A stretch of 64,000 bases of DNA. Origin: Haemophilus pittmaniae (GTDB lineage Bacteria; Pseudomonadota; Gammaproteobacteria; Enterobacterales; Pasteurellaceae). The DNA is taken from the NCBI RefSeq assembly GCF_900186995.1, contig NZ_LT906463.1, positions 1,612,001-1,676,000 of the forward strand, written 5' to 3'. Numbering within the stretch: the first letter of the stretch is position 1; every line of letters starts with the position of its first letter. Shown here one piece after another: positions 10,894 to 18,481 of the stretch. The notes below the pieces were generated by a model that saw only the letters and a list, made by a program, of their open reading frames with translations, was not told the DNA's origin and searched no databases. The position numbers were made by a program, and so were the translations under genes.

Positions 10894-11142
10894 TCACAGA
10901 TCTAATTCAATATCCGTTTCCACCCGACAACAACACAGCAAAATCTCGTTGGGTTGAATAAAGGCAAGGGGCGCATCGGCGTAGGAAACCTTGCCTTTTT
11001 TGATCTTCACGCGACAAGAACCACAATAGCCTGAACGACATTGATATTCATGGTGAATTTGATGTTGTTCTAAAAAGTTAAGCAGGGATGTTTGGTTATC
11101 AAAATCTAAGGTGATTTGACGTTGAATAAGATGGATTTTCAT
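10894..11142 (-). CDS. YfaE-type [2Fe-2S] ferredoxin
   Basis: Small plant-type ferredoxin of 82 residues. The cluster ligands are C35, C40 and C43 (CRSGYCGSC) plus one of C70-C72 near the end. In E. coli the homologous YfaE maintains the diferric cofactor of class Ia ribonucleotide reductase; nrdAB is not in this window, so that role is by homology only. Three consecutive cysteines at 70-72 are unusual. Confidence 0.85.
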   Translation of the reverse strand: MKIHLIQRQITLDFDNQTSLLNFLEQHQIHHEYQCRSGYCGSCRVKIKKGKVSYADAPLAFIQPNEILLCCCRVETDIELDL

Positions 11143-11247
11143 GGAATCAAATAAAATAAAGTTTCGTCTATTGTAGAAGAAAGAGCATTAAAACTCACGG
11201 CTCTTTTGTTGTAAGATGGCAGCCTTATCACCACAGAGGGAAAAACG

Positions 11248-11934
11248 ATGCGAATAGCTCCTAAATTAAGCCTAATTTCCAGTGTCCTTTTATTTACAGC
11301 TTGTAGCTCTATTGCAAAAGACCCAGTCAAACATATCGATATCTATGTGATGCCTTATTACGATGCGCGAGACGGACGTCTTGAGCAAATTAATATTAAT
11401 AAAGATATTGATGGATTATTGCTGAAAAATACACAAAAAGATTTTGAAAAAGCGGTCGAGATTATTGAGAAAAAAGCAGATTTTGTTTCTCCAATGACAA
11501 TGTTTGCGCTTTCTGCCAGAGCCTATGATTTCGGTTTACGCGATGCTGCCGTTGATTGGTATTATCGCGGGCAAAATCGCTTGATTACTGCACTTTCCGT
11601 ATTGAATTTACCACCGCAAAGTGTGAGCGATAATACCGGTTTTGGTCAATTGGTTGGACAATTTGTTAATCCTTATGCCTATTGTGATTTAGCCAAACAA
11701 CGCCGCGCTGCACAAAATGCAGTGGATTGGACTAAGGCACATCCGTATGCGGTGTTATTCCTAGAACAAGTCCCAGCGAAAAGTACAGATCGCAAAGCTG
11801 CATTGGCGGAGGCTGAAAACACATTACAGCAACGTCTTGCCGCACAGGACAAATTTTTTACCGATTCGGAAAAATTTGCCAAATGGCAAAAGGCACGGCA
11901 GGAAAATTTTGTTAATGAGCGTTTTTGTTGGTAA
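11248..11934 (+). CDS. Putative outer-membrane or periplasmic lipoprotein, unknown function
   Basis: Protein of 228 residues with a lipoprotein signal: basic start, hydrophobic segment and a LFTAC lipobox giving a lipidated C19. The mature part is helical and rich in charged residues, with a middle region around YDFGLRDAAVDWYYRGQNR that looks like a single TPR-like helical repeat. I cannot assign a function. It is monocistronic; a dispersed repeat starts right after its stop codon. Confidence 0.78.
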   Translation: MRIAPKLSLISSVLLFTACSSIAKDPVKHIDIYVMPYYDARDGRLEQININKDIDGLLLKNTQKDFEKAVEIIEKKADFVSPMTMFALSARAYDFGLRDAAVDWYYRGQNRLITALSVLNLPPQSVSDNTGFGQLVGQFVNPYAYCDLAKQRRAAQNAVDWTKAHPYAVLFLEQVPAKSTDRKAALAEAENTLQQRLAAQDKFFTDSEKFAKWQKARQENFVNERFCW

Positions 11935-12012
11935 ATAAAACGCCTCCTTGATTTTCAGAGTTTCTCTAAAAATAATGCGTAAGTCATTGATTTTATTATT
12001 GTTGGTTGAAAA
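11935..12012 (+). repeat. Dispersed intergenic repeat with IHF-like core, copy 2
   Basis: Runs from TAAAACGCCTCC through GAGTTTCTCTAAAAAT to AAGTCATTGATTTTATTA and GTTGGTTGAAAA. The complementary core is AATCAATGACTTA, a perfect IHF consensus. It lies between the lipoprotein stop and the QseB-type operator of ygiW, about 125 bp from the ygiW start. Confidence 0.85.
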
Positions 12013-12041
12013 GTATAAAATATTTTAAAAATTTATGGTTG

Positions 12042-12057
12042 CTTAAGAAATACTTAA
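12042..12057 (+). promoter_or_regulatory. Putative QseB operator (CTTAA-N6-CTTAA)
   Basis: A perfect direct repeat CTTAA-gaaata-CTTAA lies about 80 bp upstream of ygiW. The same arrangement is known as the QseB-binding element controlling ygiW-qseBC in Aggregatibacter actinomycetemcomitans, so autoregulation by the QseB encoded just downstream is likely. Confidence 0.75.
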
Positions 12058-12137
12058 GATTTTGTGTGTTTAATAGCTCCCAACAAAGCAATGAAGCAAC
12101 AAGCTTTGTTTAATTGATGATTTAATTTTAGGAGAAC

Positions 12138-12509
12138 ATGATGAAAAAATTTACTTTAGCAGCACTTTTAGCTCTATCTACTTCAGCAGCCTTTGCCGGT
12201 TTCAATGGTGCTCCAGCGCAGGGCGGTTTCCAGGGTGGTAATCAAGGCCAACAGCTTACCGTTAAACAGGCGTTATCTGCCAAAGATAATTCTATGATTA
12301 GCTTGGTGGGGAACATCACTCAACAAGTTGATGGCGATGAATATCTTTTCACTGATGGCACCGAACAAATCAAACTGGAAATTAAAAACCGCGTTTGGAA
12401 TGGTTTAAATGTCGGGCCGCAGGATAAAATCCGCGTTTACGGTAAATTGGATAATGAAGCCTTTGAAAAGGCTGAACTTGAAGTAATTAGTGTAGAAAAG
12501 GCACAATAA
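12138..12509 (+). CDS. ygiW: YgiW/BOF-family periplasmic OB-fold protein
   Basis: Secreted stress-linked protein of 123 residues with a clear signal peptide cleaved after AFA near residue 20, followed by a glycine/glutamine-rich linker and a bacterial OB-fold (BOF) domain from about residue 40 containing SLVGNITQQVDGDEYLF. An ATGATG start gives either 123 or 122 residues. It opens the ygiW-qseB-qseC operon, with a QseB-type site upstream and a hairpin between it and qseB. Confidence 0.9.
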   Translation: MMKKFTLAALLALSTSAAFAGFNGAPAQGGFQGGNQGQQLTVKQALSAKDNSMISLVGNITQQVDGDEYLFTDGTEQIKLEIKNRVWNGLNVGPQDKIRVYGKLDNEAFEKAELEVISVEKAQ

Positions 12510-12525
12510 GCCATATCATTTGAAG

Positions 12526-12554
12526 TGGCGGGCAATGAAAGCCCGCCATTTTTT
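12526..12554 (+). terminator. Terminator/attenuator between ygiW and qseB
   Basis: Perfect 8-bp stem TGGCGGGC/GCCCGCCA with a seven-base loop followed by six T (TTTTTTC). It stands inside the operon, so it probably lowers qseBC expression relative to ygiW rather than ending the operon. Confidence 0.8.
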
Positions 12555-12586
12555 CATGTTATAAAGAAAATAGTACGGACAAGACG

Positions 12587-13255
12587 ATGCGAATTTTATT
12601 AGTGGAAGACGATCCTTTAATCGGCAATGGATTGCAAATCGGATTATCAAAATCCGGCTTTATTGTTGATTGGTTTACCGATGGGCAAAGTGGATTAAAT
12701 GCCTTAATGAGTGCACCCTATGATGCTGTGGTATTGGATTTAACCTTGCCTAAATTGGATGGCTTGGATGTATTAAAACAATGGCGTTCAAATAATCAAG
12801 ATGTGCCTGTATTGATCCTAACTGCACGTGATACCTTGGATGAACGCATTAAAGGCATTCAACAAGGTGCCGATGATTATCTTTGCAAACCCTTTGCCTT
12901 GGCTGAAGTGGTGGTACGATTGCAGGCATTAATTCGTCGTCGTTATGGGCAAGTCAAACCACAAATTGAGCATGGCAATGTAAAACTCGATCCTGCTCAA
13001 CGTAAGGTTTGGCTGGATAATCATGAAATTACATTAACCGGGCGTGAATATAAATTGCTTGAGCTTTTTATGCTGAATAAAGAACGAGTGCTTTCACGTG
13101 CGACCATTGAAGAAAAATTGTCAAATTGGGATGAAGAATTAAGTAGCGGTGCATTGGATGTACATATTTATAATTTGCGTCAAAAACTGGGTAAACAATT
13201 TATTCGTACTGTACATGGCGTAGGCTATGCTTTAGGACAAGTTAATGAAAAATAA
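12587..13255 (+). CDS. qseB: Response regulator QseB (OmpR/PhoB family)
   Basis: DNA-binding response regulator of 222 residues. The receiver domain occupies about 1-115 with acidic pocket EDD at 7-9, phospho-acceptor D51 in VVLDLTLP and lysine in CKPFALAE near 101. The winged-helix output domain is C-terminal (about 125-220). It overlaps qseC by 11 bases. In related bacteria QseBC responds to catecholamines and iron and affects virulence and biofilm; here it probably regulates its own operon through the 12042-12057 site. Confidence 0.95.
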   Translation: MRILLVEDDPLIGNGLQIGLSKSGFIVDWFTDGQSGLNALMSAPYDAVVLDLTLPKLDGLDVLKQWRSNNQDVPVLILTARDTLDERIKGIQQGADDYLCKPFALAEVVVRLQALIRRRYGQVKPQIEHGNVKLDPAQRKVWLDNHEITLTGREYKLLELFMLNKERVLSRATIEEKLSNWDEELSSGALDVHIYNLRQKLGKQFIRTVHGVGYALGQVNEK

Positions 13256-14600
13256 ACGACTGAGTTTTCGTCTCTTAATCGGTTTAAGTTTGACCGCACT
13301 TTGTGTGTGGTGCATAGCAACAGCGGTTGCCTGGAAAGTAGTAAAAAAAGAAGCCAGAGATGTATTTAATGCGCAACAAGTGCTTTTTGCCGAGCGTTTG
13401 GCAACCTCTGATTTACAAAATGTATTGCTGGGTGAACATGCAAATTTCCCGCGCGGTGGCTTTAAACCGCAGAAACGTCATTATGACAATGATGCATTAG
13501 CCTTTGCTATATTTTCTAACAAAGGTGAAAGATTATTAACCGATGGTGATAATGGCGACAAATTTATTTTCAAAAGTAAAACCGGATTTAGTAAAGAGCG
13601 TATTTTAGATGATGACGATGAATGGTTGATTTATTGGCAACCTGTTGGTAATGGCGAATTGGTGATTGCCGTAGGCCAAGAGCTGGAATATCGCGAAGAG
13701 TTGGTCAATAAAATGGTCTTCAGCCAAACTGGGATTTGGTTTGCCGGATTACCAGTCCTATTATTGGTTGCTTTTATTGTGATTTATCGTGCCTTAAAAC
13801 CGATTAATCGATTGAGTCAAAACGTACAAGCTCGCCGACCTGGTGATGTATCATTATTAGAAACCGATGATGTGCCAACGGAGATTTTGCCGTTAGTCCG
13901 TAATTTGAATCAGTTTTTTGCCCGTACCGGAGAACAGTTGGAGCGGGAACGTCGTTTTGTTTCCGATGCAGCACATGAATTACGCAGCCCATTGGCGGCA
14001 TTGCGTATTCAAACGGAAGTCGCACAGTTGGCTGGCGATGATGCCCAAACACGAGAAACGGCTTTAGCACATTTAACTCAAGGTATTGATCGGGCTAGCC
14101 AATTAATCGAACAGCTTCTAACACTTTCCCGTTTAGATAATCTCAAGGAATTAGACAATCAAGCCCCAATTCATTGGTCTGAAATTATTACCTCACTTAT
14201 CAGTGAGTTGTATTTCACTGCACAGCAACGTCAAATTGAATTGCAGTTTGAGCATCAGGGCGAGCCTGTGATTAAATCTGGGCAGCCATTATTACTTGCA
14301 CAAATGTTGAGAAACTTGTTGGATAATGCGATGAAATATTGTCCACAAGGCACTCAGGTGCGTGTGATTCTGCAGCCTCGTAAAATTCTTATTGAAGATA
14401 ATGGTGGTGGTGTTGCGCCGGAAGAGTTGGCTAAACTGGGACAACGTTTTTATCGCCCAGCGGGGCAAAATGAAAAGGGAAGTGGACTGGGATTGTCCAT
14501 TGTGGCAAGGATAGCGGAATTGCATCATTACCGTTTTCGCTTAGAGAATATTGAGATTGAGGGAAGAGTTCAAGGTCTGCGGGCGATAATTGAGTTATAA
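13245..14600 (+). CDS. qseC: Sensor histidine kinase QseC
   Basis: Inner-membrane sensor kinase of 451 residues, partner of QseB. Transmembrane segments lie near 10-30 and 162-182, bracketing a periplasmic sensor domain of about 130 residues rich in acidic residues. A HAMP region leads to the HisKA box with phospho-acceptor H244 ([15 protein letters not shown]). The ATPase domain shows the N box [10 protein letters not shown] and the G box [12 protein letters not shown]. The last bases overlap the terminator of the convergent DUF1439 gene. Confidence 0.95.
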   Translation: MKNKRLSFRLLIGLSLTALCVWCIATAVAWKVVKKEARDVFNAQQVLFAERLATSDLQNVLLGEHANFPRGGFKPQKRHYDNDALAFAIFSNKGERLLTDGDNGDKFIFKSKTGFSKERILDDDDEWLIYWQPVGNGELVIAVGQELEYREELVNKMVFSQTGIWFAGLPVLLLVAFIVIYRALKPINRLSQNVQARRPGDVSLLETDDVPTEILPLVRNLNQFFARTGEQLERERRFVSDAAHELRSPLAALRIQTEVAQLAGDDAQTRETALAHLTQGIDRASQLIEQLLTLSRLDNLKELDNQAPIHWSEIITSLISELYFTAQQRQIELQFEHQGEPVIKSGQPLLLAQMLRNLLDNAMKYCPQGTQVRVILQPRKILIEDNGGGVAPEELAKLGQRFYRPAGQNEKGSGLGLSIVARIAELHHYRFRLENIEIEGRVQGLRAIIEL

Positions 14601-14622
14601 AAAAGGGCACCGATGTGCCCTT
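14597..14622 (-). terminator. Intrinsic terminator of the DUF1439 gene
   Basis: Minus-strand hairpin AAGGGCAC/GTGCCCTT followed by TTTTTT. Its T-run side lies within the last codons and stop of the convergent qseC. Confidence 0.8.
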
Positions 14623-14627
14623 GGTCA

Positions 14628-15188
14628 TTATAAGATGCCGCCGATGAGTTCCAAGCGGCCTTTTTCAACCTTAATTTCCTTAGCAAATTTTTTAATCAAC
14701 ATTTCCTTCATATCACTTTCATCTAAGGTATAGACCGGCATTTGGCTTAATAGCGCGGCGATGCCATCACTTAATAATGGCATTACACTTTGCAATTGTT
14801 CCATTACGCTGTTTGGTTCGCCCGACCAACGTAAAATCCGCAGTTCCTTTAAATAGAGTGCGCCTTTCTCGGCATTATATTGTGGAATGGCATCAAAGGT
14901 TAGGTGCAGTTTGGCCGGATAGGTTTTTCCCGACAGATGAATCATACTATCCACCAAACCGCTCATCTCCACACGGTTGTCACTCTTTTGGCCAATTTGG
15001 GCAACCAAATCCTTTAGCGCATAATCTACAGAAAATAATCCCGGAATGCCGAGTTTGTCATTAATCGCGCCTTTTTCACGTAAATAATGATTAATTTGTT
15101 GTTCGCTAATGCTGAAAGGCGAAGCCGCTACAGTTAGGCTACTAAAGGTTAAAATTAATATCGCCAATGCCTTGTTAAAAAGTCTCAT
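14628..15188 (-). CDS. DUF1439 (YceB-like) exported protein
   Basis: Exported protein of 186 residues in the DUF1439/YceB family, whose function is unknown. The signal peptide appears to be cleaved after VAA near residue 22; unlike E. coli YceB there is no lipobox cysteine, so it should be soluble in the periplasm. The family stretch FSISEQQINHYLREK follows the cleavage site. It is convergent with qseC and divergent from the kinase-like gene. Confidence 0.82.
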   Translation of the reverse strand: MRLFNKALAILILTFSSLTVAASPFSISEQQINHYLREKGAINDKLGIPGLFSVDYALKDLVAQIGQKSDNRVEMSGLVDSMIHLSGKTYPAKLHLTFDAIPQYNAEKGALYLKELRILRWSGEPNSVMEQLQSVMPLLSDGIAALLSQMPVYTLDESDMKEMLIKKFAKEIKVEKGRLELIGGIL

Positions 15189-15276
15189 TCAATCTCCAAG
15201 TTTGAAAGAAAAGCAAAATTTTGTAGAATGTAGCCTTAATTTTTTAACGATACAATAATAATTTTAGGTGGAAAAC

Positions 15277-15999
15277 ATGACTTTGGCTTTCAAAGCCCAT
15301 GTGCAAACGCTTTTGCAAGAACACCGCGGTGAGCGGGTTTTTTGTTTTGAACACTTAGGGAAAACCTTTTGGCTTAAACAGCCGGAACAACTACGCGGCG
15401 TGTGGTTGCTGTTAAAACCGCACCCCAAACAAGCCTTTCTTGAAGAACGCGAGATTTTACAACAACTCAATGCCCTTGATGCACCGGTTCCTAAATTGTG
15501 TGATTTTGGTGATGATTATATGGTGTTGGAGGATGCCGGAATCACTCTCAATAACTGGTTAAATAATGATAAATTAACTTGGCCACAGAAAGAGGTTATT
15601 TTACAAACAGCAATACGGGCTTTAATAGCATTACATCAACAGGGAATTATTCACGGTCGTCCGGCGGTTCGTGATATTGCTTGGCAGGATGGTGAAATTC
15701 GTTTTATGGATTTTGAATCCCATTCCAAGAGCCAAAATATCCATTGGTTGATCAGCCGTGATATATTGGCTTTCCTAGATAGTCTCTGTCGAGAGAAAGC
15801 CTTAAATGATGAACAACTTGATAATTTATTTGCCTATTATAGAACCCATTGTCCGACAGAGTATTGGGCGGATATGCAAGCCTATGTTGGGAAATTCCGT
15901 TGGCTATATTATTTGTTGCTACCGTTTAAACCCATTGCGCGAACGGATTTGTTGGCGATTTATCGGTTGTTTGAACACTTAAAAAAGGAAAATTTATGA
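15277..15999 (+). CDS. Kinase-fold protein (BUD32/Kdo-kinase-like), function unknown
   Basis: Protein of 240 residues from the ATG at 15277, which has AGGTGG ahead; a GTG at 15268 is also in frame. The C-lobe resembles small protein-kinase-fold phosphotransferases: ALHQQGIIHGRPAVRDIAW is the catalytic loop and FMDFES the metal-binding DFE segment. The usual HGDxxxxN pattern is altered to HGRPAVRD, so activity is uncertain. It could phosphorylate a lipopolysaccharide sugar or a protein, or be a pseudokinase. Its stop overlaps the start of the following lipoprotein gene (ATGA). Confidence 0.65.
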   Translation: MTLAFKAHVQTLLQEHRGERVFCFEHLGKTFWLKQPEQLRGVWLLLKPHPKQAFLEEREILQQLNALDAPVPKLCDFGDDYMVLEDAGITLNNWLNNDKLTWPQKEVILQTAIRALIALHQQGIIHGRPAVRDIAWQDGEIRFMDFESHSKSQNIHWLISRDILAFLDSLCREKALNDEQLDNLFAYYRTHCPTEYWADMQAYVGKFRWLYYLLLPFKPIARTDLLAIYRLFEHLKKENL

Positions 16000-16124
16000 A
16001 AAAATTATTCTTACTCTTAGCTTTATCCGCTTTAGTCAGCGGTTGTTCGGTGGGCGTTGGTGCCTCCGGTGGTAGCAACGGCATCGGAGCAGGCATTGGT
16101 ATTGGTACGGGGATTGGCTTTTAA
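15996..16124 (+). CDS. Small glycine-rich lipoprotein (42 residues)
   Basis: A 42-residue reading frame whose start overlaps the preceding stop codon by ATGA. It begins MKKLFLLLALSALVSGC, a textbook lipoprotein signal with the lipidated cysteine at residue 17. The mature peptide is only about 26 residues, almost all glycine, isoleucine, serine and alanine (GIGAGIGIGTGIGF). A coupled start, a perfect lipobox and a ribosome site (AAAAGGAAAA) make it believable. Its TAA is the first base triplet of a dispersed repeat. Function unknown. Confidence 0.75.
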   Translation: MKKLFLLLALSALVSGCSVGVGASGGSNGIGAGIGIGTGIGF

Positions 16125-16198
16125 AACGCCCCCTGATATTTTTGCGTTTTCCTAAAAATGGATGCTAAGTCATTGATTTTATTAGGGGTAGTTTGAAA
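16121..16198 (+). repeat. Dispersed intergenic repeat with IHF-like core, copy 3
   Basis: Starts at the stop codon of the 42-residue lipoprotein (TTTTAAAACGCCCCC), continues through GCGTTTTCCTAAAAAT, and has the core AAGTCATTGATTTTATTA followed by GGGGTAGTTTGAAAA. Complementary IHF match AATCAATGACTTA. The metY promoter region begins just beyond it. Confidence 0.85.
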
Positions 16199-16287
16199 AT
16201 GAAAAATGCGCTTTATTTTGCGGTTTTTTCTCAAAAAAAGCCTTGCATTTTTGATTTAGATCACTATAATACGCGCCATATTTCGGA

Positions 16288-16364
16288 CGCGGGGTGGAGC
16301 AGCTTGGTAGCTCGTCGGGCTCATAACCCGAAGGCCGTCGGTTCAAATCCGGCCCCCGCAACCA
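16288..16364 (+). tRNA. metY: tRNA-fMet (CAT), initiator
   Basis: A 77-base tRNA with encoded CCA. The sequence is nearly that of E. coli initiator tRNA: unpaired first base C against A, three G-C pairs GGG/CCC in the anticodon stem (CGTCGGG-CTCATAA-CCCGAAG) and anticodon CAT. It stands before rimP-nusA-infB exactly as metY does in E. coli. Confidence 0.98.
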
Positions 16365-16382
16365 ATACAAGTTCAGTGAAAG

Positions 16383-16404
16383 AACCCCAATTTGGGGTTT
16401 TTTT
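16383..16404 (+). terminator. Terminator 1 after tRNA-fMet
   Basis: Stem AACCCCA/TGGGGTT with a short loop and a run of seven T, 19 bases after the tRNA. It would limit read-through from metY into rimP. Confidence 0.8.
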
Positions 16405-16427
16405 ATACAAGAAAATCAATAAAACTG

Positions 16428-16460
16428 GGCTTAGGTTTTTTTTAAAACCTAGCCTTTTTT
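16428..16460 (+). terminator. Terminator-like hairpin 2 between metY and rimP
   Basis: Stem GGCTTAGGTTTT / AAAACCTAGCC with one bulged base, followed by seven T. Second tandem barrier before rimP. Confidence 0.65.
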
Positions 16461-16513
16461 TATGCCTGAAATTTGCCTTTGGCATTTTGGGCGAATCGTT
16501 TGGGAGGTCAATT

Positions 16514-16969
16514 TTGGCAACATTGGAACAGAAATTACAGGATATGCTACAAGGCGCGGTAGAAGATGCCGGCTGCCAATTGTGGGGCATTGAATGTCAA
16601 CGCAGCGGTCGTTTTATGACGGTGCGTATTTTTATCGATAAGGATGGCGGAGTTACCGTAGATGATTGTGCCGACGTGAGCCGCGATGTGAGCGCCATTT
16701 TGGACGTCGAAGATCCGATTGCCGATAAATACAATCTGGAAGTGTCTTCGCCGGGATTGGATCGTCCGCTATTTACTTTAGCGCAATATGCCCGCTATAT
16801 CGGCGAAACAATTAACGTGCATTTGCGTATTCCGGTGGCCGATCGCCGCAAATGGCAAGGCAAATTGGAGAAAATCGACAATGATATGCTGACCCTATTA
16901 GTGGATGATAAAGAGCAGGTGTTGGTATTTGGCAATATTCAAAAAGGCAACTTGGTTGCTAAATTTTAA
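16514..16969 (+). CDS. rimP: Ribosome maturation factor RimP
   Basis: Assists 30S subunit assembly. The start is a TTG at 16514 ([10 protein letters not shown]), preceded by the strong ribosome site GGGAGG at 16502-16507; it gives 151 residues, matching the E. coli length of 150. The frame is open back to 16193, but that stretch crosses the tRNA gene. Conserved segments include [20 protein letters not shown] and [15 protein letters not shown]. First protein gene of rimP-nusA-infB-rbfA-truB. Confidence 0.93.
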   Translation: MATLEQKLQDMLQGAVEDAGCQLWGIECQRSGRFMTVRIFIDKDGGVTVDDCADVSRDVSAILDVEDPIADKYNLEVSSPGLDRPLFTLAQYARYIGETINVHLRIPVADRRKWQGKLEKIDNDMLTLLVDDKEQVLVFGNIQKGNLVAKF

Positions 16970-16984
16970 GGAGAACCCCAAAAA

Positions 16985-18472
16985 ATGAGTAAAGAGATTT
17001 TATTAGCGGCTGAAGCCGTATCAAATGAAAAATTATTACCGCGTGAAAAGATTTTTGAAGCGTTAGAAAGTGCTATTGCCCTTTCTACCAAGAAAAAATA
17101 TGAATATGAAATCGATGTCCGCGTAAGCATCAATCCAAAAACCGGCGAGTTTGATACTTTCCGTCGTTGGTTAGTGGTTGATGAAGTGACTGTGCCAACC
17201 AAAGAAATTACCTTGGAAGCGGCGCAGTTCGAAAATCCAAACATTCAACTAGGCGATTATATTGAAGATCAAATCGAATCTATCGCCTTTGACCGTATTG
17301 CGATGCAAACTGCCCGTCAAGTGATCAGCACAAAAATTCGTGAAGCGGAACGTGCCAAAGTGGTTGAGCAGTTCTTATCCGAAGAAGGCAAGATCGTTAC
17401 CGGTACCGTGAAAAAAGTGAATCGTGAAAGCATCGTTTTAGACTTAGGTAATAAAGCTGAAGCGGTGATTATGCGCGAAGATATGCTACCGCGTGAAAAT
17501 TTCCGTCCAGGCGACCGTGTTCGTGGTGTGCTTTATAAAGTGAATCCGGAAGGTAAAAACGCGCAATTATTCGTTACCCGTGCTAAATCCGATATGTTGG
17601 TGGAATTATTCCGCATCGAAGTACCGGAAATTGGCGAAGAAATGATTGAAATTAAAGGCGCAGCCCGTGATCCGGGTTCTCGTGCGAAAATCTCGGTAAA
17701 ATCTAACGATAAACGTATCGACCCGGTGGGTGCTTGTGTAGGTATGCGCGGTGCGCGTGTTCAAGCGATTACTAATGAATTGGGCGGTGAACGCGTGGAT
17801 ATCGTACTTTGGGACGACAATCCGGCACAATACGTGATCAATGCGATGGCTCCGGCAGATGTGACTTCTATCATCGTGGATGAAGATAACCACTCCATGG
17901 ATATTGCAGTAGATGCTGATAACTTAGCGCAAGCTATTGGTCGTAACGGTCAAAATGTGCGTTTAGCGACTCAATTAACCGGTTGGACATTGAACGTGAT
18001 GACCACCGAACAGCTAAATGAAAAGCACCAAGCGGAAGATAATAAAATTATCAACCTATTTATGGAAAGTTTGGAATTGGATGAAGAATTTGCCCAAATC
18101 TTGGTGGATGAAGGCTTTACCAGCTTAGAAGAAATCGCCTATGTGCCGGTGAGCGAATTAACGGCTATCGATGGTTTGGAAGACGAAGATTTGGTTGAGG
18201 AATTACAAACCCGCGCCAAGGATGCGATCAGTGCCAAGGCAGCAGCCGAAGAAGCTGCATTAAAACAAGCGAATATTGAAGAACGTTTGTTAAATCTTGA
18301 TGGTATGAATCGTCATATCGCATTCAAATTAGCAGGAAAACAAATCACCACCTTAGAAGCCCTAGCGGAACAAGGTGTGGATGATTTAGCCGATATCGAA
18401 GAATTAACCGCAGAGCAAGCGGCCGATTTAATTATGGCTGCACGTAATATTTGCTGGTTCGGCGAAGAGTAA
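16985..18472 (+). CDS. nusA: Transcription termination/antitermination protein NusA
   Basis: RNA polymerase-binding factor controlling pausing, termination and antitermination. It has 495 residues, the usual length. Order: N-terminal polymerase-binding domain (1-125), S1 domain (about 135-200), two KH domains (the segment [15 protein letters not shown] is the KH1 GxxG loop; [12 protein letters not shown] is in KH2), then two acidic C-terminal repeats. A ribosome site AAGGAG lies after the rimP stop; 15 bases separate the genes. Confidence 0.98.
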   Translation: MSKEILLAAEAVSNEKLLPREKIFEALESAIALSTKKKYEYEIDVRVSINPKTGEFDTFRRWLVVDEVTVPTKEITLEAAQFENPNIQLGDYIEDQIESIAFDRIAMQTARQVISTKIREAERAKVVEQFLSEEGKIVTGTVKKVNRESIVLDLGNKAEAVIMREDMLPRENFRPGDRVRGVLYKVNPEGKNAQLFVTRAKSDMLVELFRIEVPEIGEEMIEIKGAARDPGSRAKISVKSNDKRIDPVGACVGMRGARVQAITNELGGERVDIVLWDDNPAQYVINAMAPADVTSIIVDEDNHSMDIAVDADNLAQAIGRNGQNVRLATQLTGWTLNVMTTEQLNEKHQAEDNKIINLFMESLELDEEFAQILVDEGFTSLEEIAYVPVSELTAIDGLEDEDLVEELQTRAKDAISAKAAAEEAALKQANIEERLLNLDGMNRHIAFKLAGKQITTLEALAEQGVDDLADIEELTAEQAADLIMAARNICWFGEE

Positions 18473-18481
18473 GGAGTTTTT

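Noticed and set aside
16182..16370. Minus-strand frame covering tRNA-fMet and the copy 3 repeat
   Set aside because: Opposite strand of a clear tRNA gene; the predicted peptide is the well-known antisense-of-tRNA artefact.
16193..16513. Extended N-terminus for RimP starting upstream of the tRNA
   Set aside because: It would translate through tRNA-fMet and two terminators. The TTG at 16514 has a strong ribosome site and gives the family length.
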